From Acinetobacter sp. C32I (GTDB taxonomy: Bacteria > Pseudomonadota > Gammaproteobacteria > Pseudomonadales > Moraxellaceae), in NCBI RefSeq assembly GCF_023702715.1, contig NZ_CP098480.1, forward strand, positions 2,728,001 to 2,792,000: a stretch of 64,000 bases of DNA. The letters are read 5' to 3'. The translations under genes and the position numbers were made by a program. Below, piece by piece: positions 54,391 through 63,195 of this stretch. The stretch's first letter is position 1. The number at the start of each line of letters is the position of its first letter. A model generated the notes under the pieces. It had not been told where the DNA came from. It searched no databases and worked only from the letters and a program-made list of their open reading frames with translations.

Positions 54391-55398
54391 ATGTCTCAAC
54401 TCAAGAACTATACAGGCTCTGTTTTTGGTGGTTTGGGGCATTTATTAAAAGCCTATTGTGAAGCAGAGAACATCCATATTCCTGAACAATTACAACAGGT
54501 TCAAAACCTAGAGCGCTTTGATTATGTGATTTGGCGGGATCTGTTAGAAGATCTAAATCGACTGCATCCGAAAAGTGGTCTAGGCTTGGAAATCGCAGCC
54601 TATGTACAACCCAAACACTTGGGTATCATTGCCTATTTGGCTTTATCTTGTGAAAACCTAGGTGAGGCACTGTCTCGTTATCATGACTTCCATCGCCTGA
54701 TTTATGATGGCAGCCCTTTGGTGGTTGAATTTAATCACCCTTATGCATCGATTCGTTGGGAAGCCCCTGAACCACATCCGACCCAGTTGACCGATGAAAT
54801 CGCGATTGCCTTGATGGTGCAGTTCCTGAAACTGTTTATGTCGGGTGACACGATTCATCTGCATGAAGTGCATTTCGTCAATGCCGCACCCAAAAACATC
54901 AGCATTTATGAGCAGTATTTCCACTGTAAAGTGCGTTTTGAACAACCCAAAACCCAATTATTATTGCCCGTCAGCGAAGCTTTTAAGCCACTTAAAACAG
55001 GAGATCACACCTTACAACAACTGTTATTACAACAAGCACAAGCCTTGCTGGATAAATTGCCCAATTCAACCCAATTGGATCAACGGCTGCAACATGCCAT
55101 TTTGACAGGTCTACAAAAGAACCAATATCAAATCGATTTTATCGCCGAAAAACTGGGTCTGTCCGTGCGCCAATTACAACGCCATTTACAACAACAAAAC
55201 ACCACCTTTCAGGAGCGGGTGCAGCAAGTTCGTTTTATGCTGGCGACCGAATATTTAAAAGATCCTCATCTGAGTTTACAAGAAATTGCGCTACTGCTCT
55301 GTTATTCTGAACAAAGTGCTTTTCAGCGAGCTTTTAAGATTTGGACGGGGCAAACCCCACAACAGTGGCGAAACAACAACACAACTTACAATTCGTAA
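54391..55398 (+). CDS. AraC-family regulator with arabinose-binding-type N-terminal domain
   Basis: 335 aa. The N-terminal domain ([38 protein letters not shown]) is the type found in OruR/ArgR-like regulators, and the C-terminal part holds two helix-turn-helix motifs ([20 protein letters not shown] and [22 protein letters not shown]). The ATG at 54391 has AAGGAG 8 bases upstream; a GTG at 54382 is less likely. Divergent from the hydroxylase-like gene; ligand unknown. Confidence 0.91.
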   Translation: MSQLKNYTGSVFGGLGHLLKAYCEAENIHIPEQLQQVQNLERFDYVIWRDLLEDLNRLHPKSGLGLEIAAYVQPKHLGIIAYLALSCENLGEALSRYHDFHRLIYDGSPLVVEFNHPYASIRWEAPEPHPTQLTDEIAIALMVQFLKLFMSGDTIHLHEVHFVNAAPKNISIYEQYFHCKVRFEQPKTQLLLPVSEAFKPLKTGDHTLQQLLLQQAQALLDKLPNSTQLDQRLQHAILTGLQKNQYQIDFIAEKLGLSVRQLQRHLQQQNTTFQERVQQVRFMLATEYLKDPHLSLQEIALLLCYSEQSAFQRAFKIWTGQTPQQWRNNNTTYNS

Positions 55399-55573
55399 TA
55401 AAAATACTCATGAACTAACGGTTTCGCAACTGATCGTTTTCATTGCACGTTTTATACAAGAGCCTATATACCTATGTGAATTAGTTCACAATTTTTTCAC
55501 AAGGTTTAAACATATCCATAATAAATTTTGGATGCTTGCTTTTTTATTTTTTATAACTGATGTGGTGATAACA

Positions 55574-56263
55574 ATGAACAAATATTTAGCAGAATTTCTC
55601 GGGACCTTTTGGCTTGTTTTTGGTGGTTGTGGTAGTGCTGTACTTGCAGCTGCATACCCAGAACTTGGCATTGGTTTTTTAGGCGTTGCATTAGCATTTG
55701 GTTTAACCGTATTAACTGGTGCTTATGCTTTCGGTCATATTTCTGGTGGTCACTTTAACCCTGCGGTCAGTGTAGGTTTATGGGTGGGTGGACGTTTTAA
55801 CTCAAAAGACTTAGTTCCTTATATCGTGTCTCAAGTAATTGGTGGTGCGCTTGCAGCATTCGTGCTGTACATCATCGTACAAGGTCAAGCAGGCTTTGCA
55901 GGTACAGGCGGTTTCGCAACCAATGGTTATGGTGAACTCTCTCCAAACCATTTCTCTGTTGCGTCAGCATTCCTGATTGAGGTTGTTTTAACTGCGTTCT
56001 TCTTGATCGTGATCATGGGTGCTACAGATCGTCGCGCGCCTGCAGGCTTTGCACCAATCGCAATTGGTCTAGCTCTCACATTGATTCACTTGATCAGTAT
56101 TCCAGTCACCAACACCTCAGTAAACCCTGCACGTAGTACTGCAGTTGCGTTATTTGCTGAGACAGCAGCAATCAGCCAACTTTGGTTATTCTGGGTTGCA
56201 CCAATCATCGGTGCCATCATTGGTGCAGTGATCTATAAAGTGGTGGGTAGCGAGAAAGACTAA
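55574..56263 (+). CDS. aqpZ: Aquaporin Z
   Basis: 229 aa, six-helix water channel. Both NPA motifs are seen: HFNPAVSVG and TSVNPARST, as well as the N-terminal [26 protein letters not shown]. The ATG at 55574 is set by homology, as an open frame extends 96 codons upstream and overlaps the end of the AraC gene in another reading frame. The length is that of E. coli AqpZ. Confidence 0.94.
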   Translation: MNKYLAEFLGTFWLVFGGCGSAVLAAAYPELGIGFLGVALAFGLTVLTGAYAFGHISGGHFNPAVSVGLWVGGRFNSKDLVPYIVSQVIGGALAAFVLYIIVQGQAGFAGTGGFATNGYGELSPNHFSVASAFLIEVVLTAFFLIVIMGATDRRAPAGFAPIAIGLALTLIHLISIPVTNTSVNPARSTAVALFAETAAISQLWLFWVAPIIGAIIGAVIYKVVGSEKD

Positions 56264-56279
56264 GCGCGATATACCCCAT

Positions 56280-56309
56280 AAAAAAACAGCCTGCAACGGC
56301 TGTTTTTTT
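56280..56309. terminator. Terminator after aqpZ
   Basis: AAAAACAGCC-TGCAAC-GGCTGTTTTT with A and T runs, shared by the convergent gene. Confidence 0.9.
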
Positions 56310-56311
56310 AT

Positions 56312-56554
56312 TTATAGAAATGGATTTTCAATATCCTGCTCAGGTTTTCTGTCAATCTGCTCAGGAAGTTGTTCTTTTTCCAAAGCGGCAACCACCTCAT
56401 TGATAAAGCTTTGCAATGCCTTGGCGGTTTTAAGGCCCGACTGATCTTTGGTAATCTGCAAATTGCCATATAAACTCACGCAATCGACCTGATTTTCCAA
56501 GGTCAGATCATAAATTGCCGAGGATTCATCACCCTGTTCAAAAGGTTTAAACAT
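56312..56554 (-). CDS. Small hypothetical protein, 80 aa
   Basis: A GAGGGA ribosome site stands before the ATG at 56554 (the frame is open 12 codons further upstream). The protein is acidic and helical (LKTAKALQSFINEVVAAL) with no signal peptide, no known domain, and a Glu/Gln-rich C-terminus. It is conserved-looking in codon use with its neighbours. Function unknown. Confidence 0.75.
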   Translation of the reverse strand: MFKPFEQGDESSAIYDLTLENQVDCVSLYGNLQITKDQSGLKTAKALQSFINEVVAALEKEQLPEQIDRKPEQDIENPFL

Positions 56555-56621
56555 CGTTTCCCTCTCATTGTTCTTGTCTACCCACAACATGAGCCAAGCA
56601 GGCTAACTTTGCAAGCTGTAC

Positions 56622-57695
56622 TTATCGCAAGATTTGTAAGAAATACTGCACCAAAGCATTTACCAATTGATTGATCAAGGCTTGCTTGGTTTCTTCATCA
56701 ATTTGCGGGAATTTACTCTCCGTGGCTCCAGTCGGCTTTGAACTAAACTCACGTTGCTGCGCCTGAATGGCATCGGTTTTGGCTTCTTCAGCACATTGAC
56801 TCTGACCATCCCAATGCGAATAACTAATGTCTTTATTCGGCTTCACTTGCACTGCAGAAAGTGGCAATTGATAAACATTACGCTTCTGCTGTTCAGTCAA
56901 CTGTGGAAATAAATTAATGCCCAGTTTCTCTTCCAAATAGCAAACACTGACCACTTTGACCTGTTGAGAATTATTATTCGGCGCATAATACGCCCCAATA
57001 ATCCCCTGCTTAGGTAAATACACCGCTTTGTACACTGCAGTCGGGACAATCACACCGCTGCCTATGGTTTTAAGTCGCTTGCCTTCAAATACAGGACCAG
57101 TCAGCACATAGGCATCTTTATGCTGCTTGGTCACCATCGAGCGCACCGCCTCTTCTAATTTACGCCACACTTCCTGATTATTCTTCGGCGCTTGCGGCAC
57201 CATATTGGCCAATGAGAAGCTGTCATATTGCGCCGCAGTATTATTCATATCACCATTCGGCGCCATATGACCACGGTCATAGCCTGAACCACGATAGTCT
57301 GACAATAAAGCACGATGTGCAGGCTTTAGCCGTGTCTCTTCATGGAAATTATCTTCACGTTTAATTTTAATGCTTAAGCGTTCTGGGGTCAGATATTCTG
57401 CCGTCCACAATGGAGTCTTGGAAATACCTGAATACATCACATTAAAATCATTAAAACATAGCGCATAACTGTCTTTTTTCAGACTGTCTTTGCTGAGTAA
57501 GGGTGGAACATCACGATAAAACTGTTTTAAACAACCCGTATTACTGGATTGAAATGGGATGAACTTGGAAATTTTTTCACTGCCAAATGCGATCGCAAAA
57601 CTCCCTGTTGCGACCAGTGCCAACATCATTTTTCCAACATTTTGGCTCAAAAAAGCAAATGGGCTTTTACTCTTTCGGGTTGGTCTCTTTGCCAT
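56622..57695 (-). CDS. DNA/RNA non-specific endonuclease
   Basis: 357 aa of the Serratia/NucA type, ββα-metal fold. The active-site motif DRGHMAPNGDM is present with His143, and a downstream Asn (NNTAAQYDSFSLANMVPQ) fits the family. A single hydrophobic segment near residues 20-40 anchors it or acts as signal. A Lys/Gln-rich C-terminal tail ends with a hydrophobic helix. By family it degrades nucleic acid outside the cytoplasm. It follows kup on the same strand with a terminator between. Confidence 0.88.
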   Translation of the reverse strand: MAKRPTRKSKSPFAFLSQNVGKMMLALVATGSFAIAFGSEKISKFIPFQSSNTGCLKQFYRDVPPLLSKDSLKKDSYALCFNDFNVMYSGISKTPLWTAEYLTPERLSIKIKREDNFHEETRLKPAHRALLSDYRGSGYDRGHMAPNGDMNNTAAQYDSFSLANMVPQAPKNNQEVWRKLEEAVRSMVTKQHKDAYVLTGPVFEGKRLKTIGSGVIVPTAVYKAVYLPKQGIIGAYYAPNNNSQQVKVVSVCYLEEKLGINLFPQLTEQQKRNVYQLPLSAVQVKPNKDISYSHWDGQSQCAEEAKTDAIQAQQREFSSKPTGATESKFPQIDEETKQALINQLVNALVQYFLQILR

Positions 57696-57814
57696 AACTA
57701 CATCAAAATCAATATGAACGCGCAGCTTAACAACTCAAAAGCACTGTGTATATTGAGTTTCAGCCCAGAGCGACACTTTATGTCGCAAATCTGTACATTT
57801 GATCTACAGACAAT

Positions 57815-57842
57815 AAAAAAGGCACGCTCAGGTGCCTTTTTT
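57815..57842 (-). terminator. Terminator of kup
   Basis: On the minus strand, AAAAAAGGCAC-CTGAGC-GTGCCTTTTTT. Confidence 0.92.
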
Positions 57843-57853
57843 ATACAGTTTTC

Positions 57854-59734
57854 TTAAATTTCGATCTGACTACCCAACTCCACCACACGGTTAGTTGGAA
57901 TCTGGTAGAAGTCACTAACAGGGCTGGTGTTGCGCTGCATTGAAATAAACAACTTTTCACGCCACGGCGACATACCATCCCCCACGGTATGCACAATACG
58001 ATCACGTGAAATAAAGAAGCTCATTTGCATCATATCAAACTCAAAATCCAGCGTTTTATAGGCTTGTGCCAAAGCGACGGGGATATTCGGTTGATCTTTA
58101 AAGCCATAATAAACATAGATGCGATAAAAATGCTCATCCAGTTTTTCAACTTTTAAGCGATCTTCATCTGCCACATACGGAATATCTTGGGTATACACCG
58201 TGACCATCACATTACGTTCATGCAGCACTTTATTGTGCTTGATGTTGTGTAACATCGCATGCGGCACAATATTCGGTGTACCAGTTAAGAAAATCGCTTC
58301 GCCTGGTACGAAATGGGTTTCTTTGCTCATGCCAATACTTTTGATAAACAATTCAATTGGCAAGGCATTGGTTTCCATACGGTTATACACGATTTCTCGA
58401 CCACGTTTCCACGTCATCAAAATGGTATATACCACCACACCAATCAGGATCGGCACCCAACCACCTGACAGGATTTTTAATGAGGTTGAACCCACAAAAA
58501 TTAAATCAATAATCAGGAACGGCACCGCAAATAAAGCAACTTTCCATAACGGCCAACGCCATACGCCATAGGCTAAGGTCGAGATCAAAATCGTACCGCA
58601 GAGCATGGTCATGGTCACCGCTACACCATAAGCACTTGCCAATTCGGCGCTGCTTTCAAACAGTAAAATCAGGATCACCACCGAGATAAACAGCACCCAG
58701 TTAATAAAAGGCAAATAAATCTGCCCTTGTTCCACATCCGAAGTATGATGCACGGTTAAGCGCGGTAAGTAGCGTAATTGAATGGCTTGGTTCGCCATCG
58801 AAAATACGCCTGTGATTACTGCTTGAGAGGCAATCACGGCTGCTGCCGTCGCCAAGCCAATCATCGGGAATAAGGCCCAATCCGGAACCAGTAAATAGAA
58901 TGGGTTTTCAATGGCTTTGGCATCACGTAATAGCAATGCACCTTGACCTGCATAGTTCAAAAGCAAACAAGGCAGTACCACCAAGAACCACGCCAGTTTA
59001 ATTGGCACGCGCCCAAAATGTCCCATGTCGGCATACAACGCCTCACCACCGGTCATGGTCAGAATCACTGCGCCCATGGTGATAAAGGCAACTGTCGGTT
59101 GATCAAAGACAAAATGGAATGCCCAATAAGGGTTGACCATCATCAAGACATACGGGGTCTGGACGATACTCCAGAGACCAATCAAACCAATAGACGCAAA
59201 CCATAGCAGTGTAATTGGCCCAAAGAATTTGCCCATGGTGGCGGTACCATGTCGTTGCACCATAAACAAAGCGGTTAAAATACCGAGCGCAATCGGTACC
59301 AGCCAACGATCTAAAGCAGGCGTCACTAGACTCAAACCTTCAATCGCAGACAGTACTGAAATTGCTGGGGTAATGATCCCATCACCAAAAAACAGTGATG
59401 CGCCGATAAAGCCCAATGCGATCAGAAAGATTTTATTTTTATTGCTAAAAACGGAGGAACGCAGATTCAGTGCGAGCAATGACATGATCCCGCCTTCGCC
59501 ATTGTTGTCCGCACGCATGATCATTGAGACATACTTAAAACTGATGGTTAGGTTCATACACCAGAAGATCAGCGAAAGAATACCTAAAATCGAACCTTCA
59601 CTGATATCAACATGTCCTGTGACAAAGCATTGCCGTATTGCATAGAGTGGACTGGTTCCAATGTCTCCAAATACCACCCCTAATGCTGCCAGCGTCATCG
59701 CGGGCAATGCGGCTTTTTTTGCAGTACTTTGCAT
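57854..59734 (-). CDS. kup: Kup potassium uptake transporter
   Basis: 626 aa, K+:H+ symporter of the KUP/HAK/KT family. Seen: the N-terminal [24 protein letters not shown], 12 hydrophobic segments, [13 protein letters not shown] in the middle, and a C-terminal hydrophilic domain (about residues 440-626, [22 protein letters not shown]). Normal family length (E. coli Kup 622). It is a single gene with its own terminator and lies 125 bases from the divergent tRNA-Ser gene. Confidence 0.95.
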   Translation of the reverse strand: MQSTAKKAALPAMTLAALGVVFGDIGTSPLYAIRQCFVTGHVDISEGSILGILSLIFWCMNLTISFKYVSMIMRADNNGEGGIMSLLALNLRSSVFSNKNKIFLIALGFIGASLFFGDGIITPAISVLSAIEGLSLVTPALDRWLVPIALGILTALFMVQRHGTATMGKFFGPITLLWFASIGLIGLWSIVQTPYVLMMVNPYWAFHFVFDQPTVAFITMGAVILTMTGGEALYADMGHFGRVPIKLAWFLVVLPCLLLNYAGQGALLLRDAKAIENPFYLLVPDWALFPMIGLATAAAVIASQAVITGVFSMANQAIQLRYLPRLTVHHTSDVEQGQIYLPFINWVLFISVVILILLFESSAELASAYGVAVTMTMLCGTILISTLAYGVWRWPLWKVALFAVPFLIIDLIFVGSTSLKILSGGWVPILIGVVVYTILMTWKRGREIVYNRMETNALPIELFIKSIGMSKETHFVPGEAIFLTGTPNIVPHAMLHNIKHNKVLHERNVMVTVYTQDIPYVADEDRLKVEKLDEHFYRIYVYYGFKDQPNIPVALAQAYKTLDFEFDMMQMSFFISRDRIVHTVGDGMSPWREKLFISMQRNTSPVSDFYQIPTNRVVELGSQIEI

Positions 59735-59820
59735 ATGATGTTGTCTTCAAAATTGAACGTTATATGGCGCAATATTATCATTAGCCAAAAAGTTTTTCTG
59801 CAAATCTGTTCGACTACAAC

Positions 59821-59849
59821 TTGGCAGCGTGCATTTTTTTGGGTACTAT
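59821..59849 (+). promoter_or_regulatory. Promoter of tRNA-Ser
   Basis: TTGGCA (59821-59826) and TACTAT (59844-59849) are 17 bases apart, 10 bases before the tRNA. Confidence 0.75.
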
Positions 59850-59859
59850 CGCACACCTT

Positions 59860-59949
59860 GGTGAGGTGTCCGAGTGGCTGAAGGAGCACGCCTGGAAAGT
59901 GTGTATACGTTTGCGCGTATCGAGGGTTCGAATCCCTCTCTCACCGCCA
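59860..59949 (+). tRNA. tRNA-Ser (anticodon GGA)
   Basis: 90 bases with a long variable arm and encoded CCA. The acceptor stem GGTGAGG pairs with TCTCACC, with a terminal G-T. The anticodon loop CTGGAAA gives GGA. The accessory-looking region starts right after it, as is common at tRNA genes. Confidence 0.96.
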
Positions 59950-60109
59950 GAATTTTTTATTCATGTGATTGCATGAAATGAAAAAGCCTAAATCGAAGGA
60001 TTTAAGCTCTTTTTATTTCATATACTTTGCAATTTTTATTCCTTGCCAATTCCCTCATCGACTTTCTTTCATTTTATCTGGTATCAATTCTTAAAACTAA
60101 AAAACCAAC

Positions 60110-60310
60110 CTACCCCGCACATGAAAACAGTAACCCAGCAACACCTAATAGAGTAACCATAAGAATAATCATATCGTTTGTCTCTGACTTATTTTTTTTG
60201 CTTTTCATTCTGTACAAAGCTGATATACCAGCACCGATTAAAAATAAGATACTAATGAGCATAACAATAGCTACCATTATTCCATGGCTAATATTTGCAG
60301 CACTCAACAT
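60110..60310 (-). CDS. Small membrane protein, 66 aa
   Basis: Two hydrophobic segments, residues about 10-34 and 46-63, joined by a basic loop (RMKSKKNKSE). There is a weak ribosome site (AAAAG). No family recognised. An overlapping plus-strand frame (60027-60341) is less likely because it lacks a ribosome site and shows no helix organisation. Confidence 0.55.
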   Translation of the reverse strand: MLSAANISHGIMVAIVMLISILFLIGAGISALYRMKSKKNKSETNDMIILMVTLLGVAGLLFSCAG

Positions 60311-60472
60311 AACTTTTCAAACTCTCTCAAAAATAAATTAATTTAATTCAACCAACTCGAGCGAACACCTACATTTTAACATTAAAAATCAAATCCATAT
60401 ATAACAATCATTGATGTTTTATAACCTGCCAGACCATCAAGGTTTATCATTTTTAAAAACCACTATACATTA

Positions 60473-60568
60473 TTAAACTCCCCAAATATCTCGAATTAAA
60501 GTTTGGCATCCACTCAGAAAAATGATAGCCAATACACAAGCTATTTTCATAAAATCTGTCTTTTTCAT
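60473..60568 (-). CDS. 31-residue lipoprotein, minus strand
   Basis: A short frame on the minus strand: MKKTDFMKIACVLAIIF-LSGC-QTLIRDIWGV. The lipobox LSGC puts the lipidated Cys at residue 21, leaving a mature part of 11 residues. AAGGGA lies about 8 bases before the ATG. It matches the plus-strand frame at 61151 in length and pattern. Entericidin-like or effector-associated small lipoproteins are possible types; no function assigned. Confidence 0.6.
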   Translation of the reverse strand: MKKTDFMKIACVLAIIFLSGCQTLIRDIWGV

Positions 60569-61150
60569 TATTTAAATCCCTTGCTTACACACGAATCAAT
60601 CTTTCTAACTCATTATTTCGATAAAAATTTTAGATAAAATTAGCTACTTATTCTCATTAAAATTAAAATAGTAAAAATGTAGCCCAAACAAATTAGACAG
60701 TATCCCAATGAGCGATAACAAATATGTCTAAAAGCCTTCCATTGTACAAATGGAGGGATAAACTTCCCCTATTCTTGTTCATAGTATACCAGTCAGTCCC
60801 GTTTCTAACGTACCACTCCACAATGATCTGCTTCAGGCAGTCAAGTACTTAGGAAGCTTAATATGAAAAAATAGTCAGACAAACATAGAAGAAATTTATC
60901 AAATTAGACAGACCTCATACCCAAGTTATGTCTTAAAATTGAGTTGCTTAGGGAAGTATTAACTTTTAAATTTTTGTGTAACAAAGTTTCTTAAAAATAA
61001 AATCTAACAAGATTAACTGACCTTAAACAATCTATATTTTTAATTAAAAATATATCGAAGATATTGCATCTATGCTACTTTTTGTTAACTCTATTGTTCT
61101 GAGGCTTTACTTCACTTATAGTATTAAAATCAATACAGGAAGTATATGCT
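60569..61150. other. AT-rich intergenic region, 582 bases
   Basis: No gene with a proper start and ribosome site seen. A 12-base direct repeat (CAAATTAGACAG at 60689-60700 and 60900-60911) brackets about 200 bases; see findings. The region looks foreign by its lower GC content than the neighbouring chromosome. Confidence 0.55.
60689..60911 (+). repeat. 12-base direct repeats CAAATTAGACAG
   Basis: Copies at 60689-60700 and 60900-60911 bracket 199 bases with no open frame. No terminal inverted repeats were seen inside. It may be a scar of a mobile element or a chance repeat. Confidence 0.4.
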
Positions 61151-61246
61151 ATGAATAAAACAATTTTAATCAAATTATTTTTTATTTTTATACCCATTTT
61201 TATTACAGGATGCCAATCCTTCTTTGAGAGTTTCTATCGAGTTTAA
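61151..61246 (+). CDS. 31-residue lipoprotein, plus strand
   Basis: A short frame: MNKTILIKLFFIFIPIF-ITGC-QSFFESFYRV. The Cys is again residue 21, followed by GlnSer, and the mature part is 11 residues. AGGAAG lies 9 bases before the ATG. Same length, lipobox position, GCQ motif and last residue as the minus-strand frame at 60473, with 10 of 31 residues identical. It ends 85 bases before the lipase gene's stop, on the opposite strand. Confidence 0.62.
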   Translation: MNKTILIKLFFIFIPIFITGCQSFFESFYRV

Positions 61247-61330
61247 GACAGCAAAATACTCGGATTTAGAAATTTCATCTAAATTAGACCAAGTAAGATA
61301 TGTACTCGATCTAATTTAAATTTTTAAAAG

Positions 61331-63187
61331 TTAACAGTCCTTTTTAATAGTATCGACTATATTCGCAATACAATATATTGTATTTAATTGAACATCTGCA
61401 TTATCATAGCTTCCAGAATGTTCATAACCATTAATCACAAATGTCTCTTTTGGGGTTCTTGAGTCCGCCCGAACATCCTGTCCAGATTGATAACAAACGG
61501 TACCATCGCCTCGCGATGTTGGTTTTAAATCTAAATAAAATGTGGCTTTATTGGTTTTTGAAATATTTGATTTTTGATCTAATAAAATTTCTCTAACACC
61601 ATCCTCTTTATATGCATTTACATTTAAGTTATGCATTTTAGAACCATCTATTGCTAAATTCATCTCATCTTCTAGCAGATTGGTTTCATCACTCTCTGTT
61701 GCATTGCTTCGATCTTTAATATTTGGTAGCCCAATTTTCTTACCATACAAGCTCATCAGCTCAATCAGTTCAGCTTCAGAACGAATATTGAGCACTTCTT
61801 TACAACGCCAAACCACTTGCCCAAACGATTGATGCTCTGTATCTGCTCCATAATGCGCATAGGTATTGGGATGATATGAATCTTTAATATGATTATGTAA
61901 TTCTCTGACTATTTCTATATTTCTTACATAAATATCAAAAGTACTATCTAGTTGTTTCTCTTGAGCTTCTACAGCTAGCAATCCAGCAGGATCAATAAAA
62001 TCAGGATTCATCAATGCCCACCAACTGTCTTTTCTTTGATAAACTTCAGTATAAGGATCAGCTGTTTGCGGCAATGATGCGGTAATTTCACCCATCGGTG
62101 TTTTGGCTTTAATTAACATCCACGCTTTCGGATTTTTAGGAAAATCAACAACATTGGAATAATTGGCAAATGGCAATAGCTCTAAGCCACCAGGCGCACT
62201 GGCTAAGGTTGCGGTAAGCCGTTCAGACGTATTGCCAAACATAAATTTGGTCGCCCAAGCCTTAATACTATTCAATAACCCAGTTGATGCTTTCCAGCCA
62301 TCCCAACCTACTGTAAGCCGTTGATACACAGCTGGCGCACCACTCGCAGGCATGACACCATGCACTACGCCTGCGATTTTATCTTTGACCTTGTCATTTT
62401 GAATTAGGGCACGAGTGACCAACCCACCCATAGAGTGAGTCACTACAATAAACTTCTTAAATTTAGCTGTCGGATATTCTTTTTTGATTTGTGCCATAAC
62501 CTCATTATTCATTCGATCGGCAACTTTGTCCGCAGAATTCATATTGGTATCCAGCCAATTATAACCACAGGCAAATACAGGAAAAACATAATCGGCTAGT
62601 TCTTCATGCTGTTCTAAACTAAGTAATTCAACAACTTTGCTACTTGACCAGTTTTTGAGTATTTTTTTAGTTTCTTTATTGCCTGGTTGGACGATTTTTT
62701 CCCATTCTGTTGTACCGTTAAATTTGTCTTTTTGTTGCTCTTTTAGGGGCTTAAAGGGATTATTGAGCTGGCTTTCTAAATAAATTAACACTTTGGCATA
62801 GCCAATCGGAATCACTGACCCCCAACCCCGTGCTCTAGCAATTTCTTCAGTGATATGCGGCGCTTTCTTTTTATTTATTTTAATATCACCATCATAACCA
62901 ACCTCAGTTGTTTTTGGATTTAAATCAATTTGTCGTTCCTTTGCATCTCTTTTACTGTATTCAATTAAAGTCGAAATGCCAGGATACCAAACTCTCTTTT
63001 TATTGCTATCTTTGATATTGGATCCCATAATCCCTGGAATAAAAATAATTGGCACCACATATTTGACTGGTGCTGGGATTTCACATTCGGTGTTAACACT
63101 ATTGGGGGTGGTCTGTGAAACGTAGGAAGTTTTTCCAGACTGATGAAGGGTTTCATACGCCTCATGGTTATGTACATTATTTGACAT
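61331..63187 (-). CDS. Lipase/esterase, probable type VI secretion effector of Tle4 kind
   Basis: 618 aa alpha/beta hydrolase. Seen: the oxyanion-region IPGIMGSNIKD (residues about 50-60), the nucleophile Ser252 in VVTHSMGGL, and later acidic and His candidates. The N-terminus has no signal peptide, as expected for a type VI cargo. The LCAT-like IPGIMGS motif suits a phospholipase. Inference: effector, because it sits 8 bases downstream of a gene that resembles Tli4 immunity proteins. No VgrG is in view. The stop lies after a Lys-Asp-Cys end. Confidence 0.72.
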   Translation of the reverse strand: MSNNVHNHEAYETLHQSGKTSYVSQTTPNSVNTECEIPAPVKYVVPIIFIPGIMGSNIKDSNKKRVWYPGISTLIEYSKRDAKERQIDLNPKTTEVGYDGDIKINKKKAPHITEEIARARGWGSVIPIGYAKVLIYLESQLNNPFKPLKEQQKDKFNGTTEWEKIVQPGNKETKKILKNWSSSKVVELLSLEQHEELADYVFPVFACGYNWLDTNMNSADKVADRMNNEVMAQIKKEYPTAKFKKFIVVTHSMGGLVTRALIQNDKVKDKIAGVVHGVMPASGAPAVYQRLTVGWDGWKASTGLLNSIKAWATKFMFGNTSERLTATLASAPGGLELLPFANYSNVVDFPKNPKAWMLIKAKTPMGEITASLPQTADPYTEVYQRKDSWWALMNPDFIDPAGLLAVEAQEKQLDSTFDIYVRNIEIVRELHNHIKDSYHPNTYAHYGADTEHQSFGQVVWRCKEVLNIRSEAELIELMSLYGKKIGLPNIKDRSNATESDETNLLEDEMNLAIDGSKMHNLNVNAYKEDGVREILLDQKSNISKTNKATFYLDLKPTSRGDGTVCYQSGQDVRADSRTPKETFVINGYEHSGSYDNADVQLNTIYCIANIVDTIKKDC

Positions 63188-63195
63188 TATTATTC

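Noticed and set aside
55286..55573. Upstream extension of the aquaporin reading frame
   Set aside because: It overlaps the AraC gene in another frame and does not fit aquaporin N-termini; the start at 55574 gives the family length.
59133..59645. Plus-strand 170-aa frame opposite kup
   Set aside because: It is a shadow of kup; its composition is the reverse reading of membrane helices and it has no ribosome site.
60027..60341. Plus-strand frame of 104 aa with hydrophobic stretches
   Set aside because: No ribosome site, and the minus-strand 66-aa frame inside it has a better membrane-protein layout; at most one is real.
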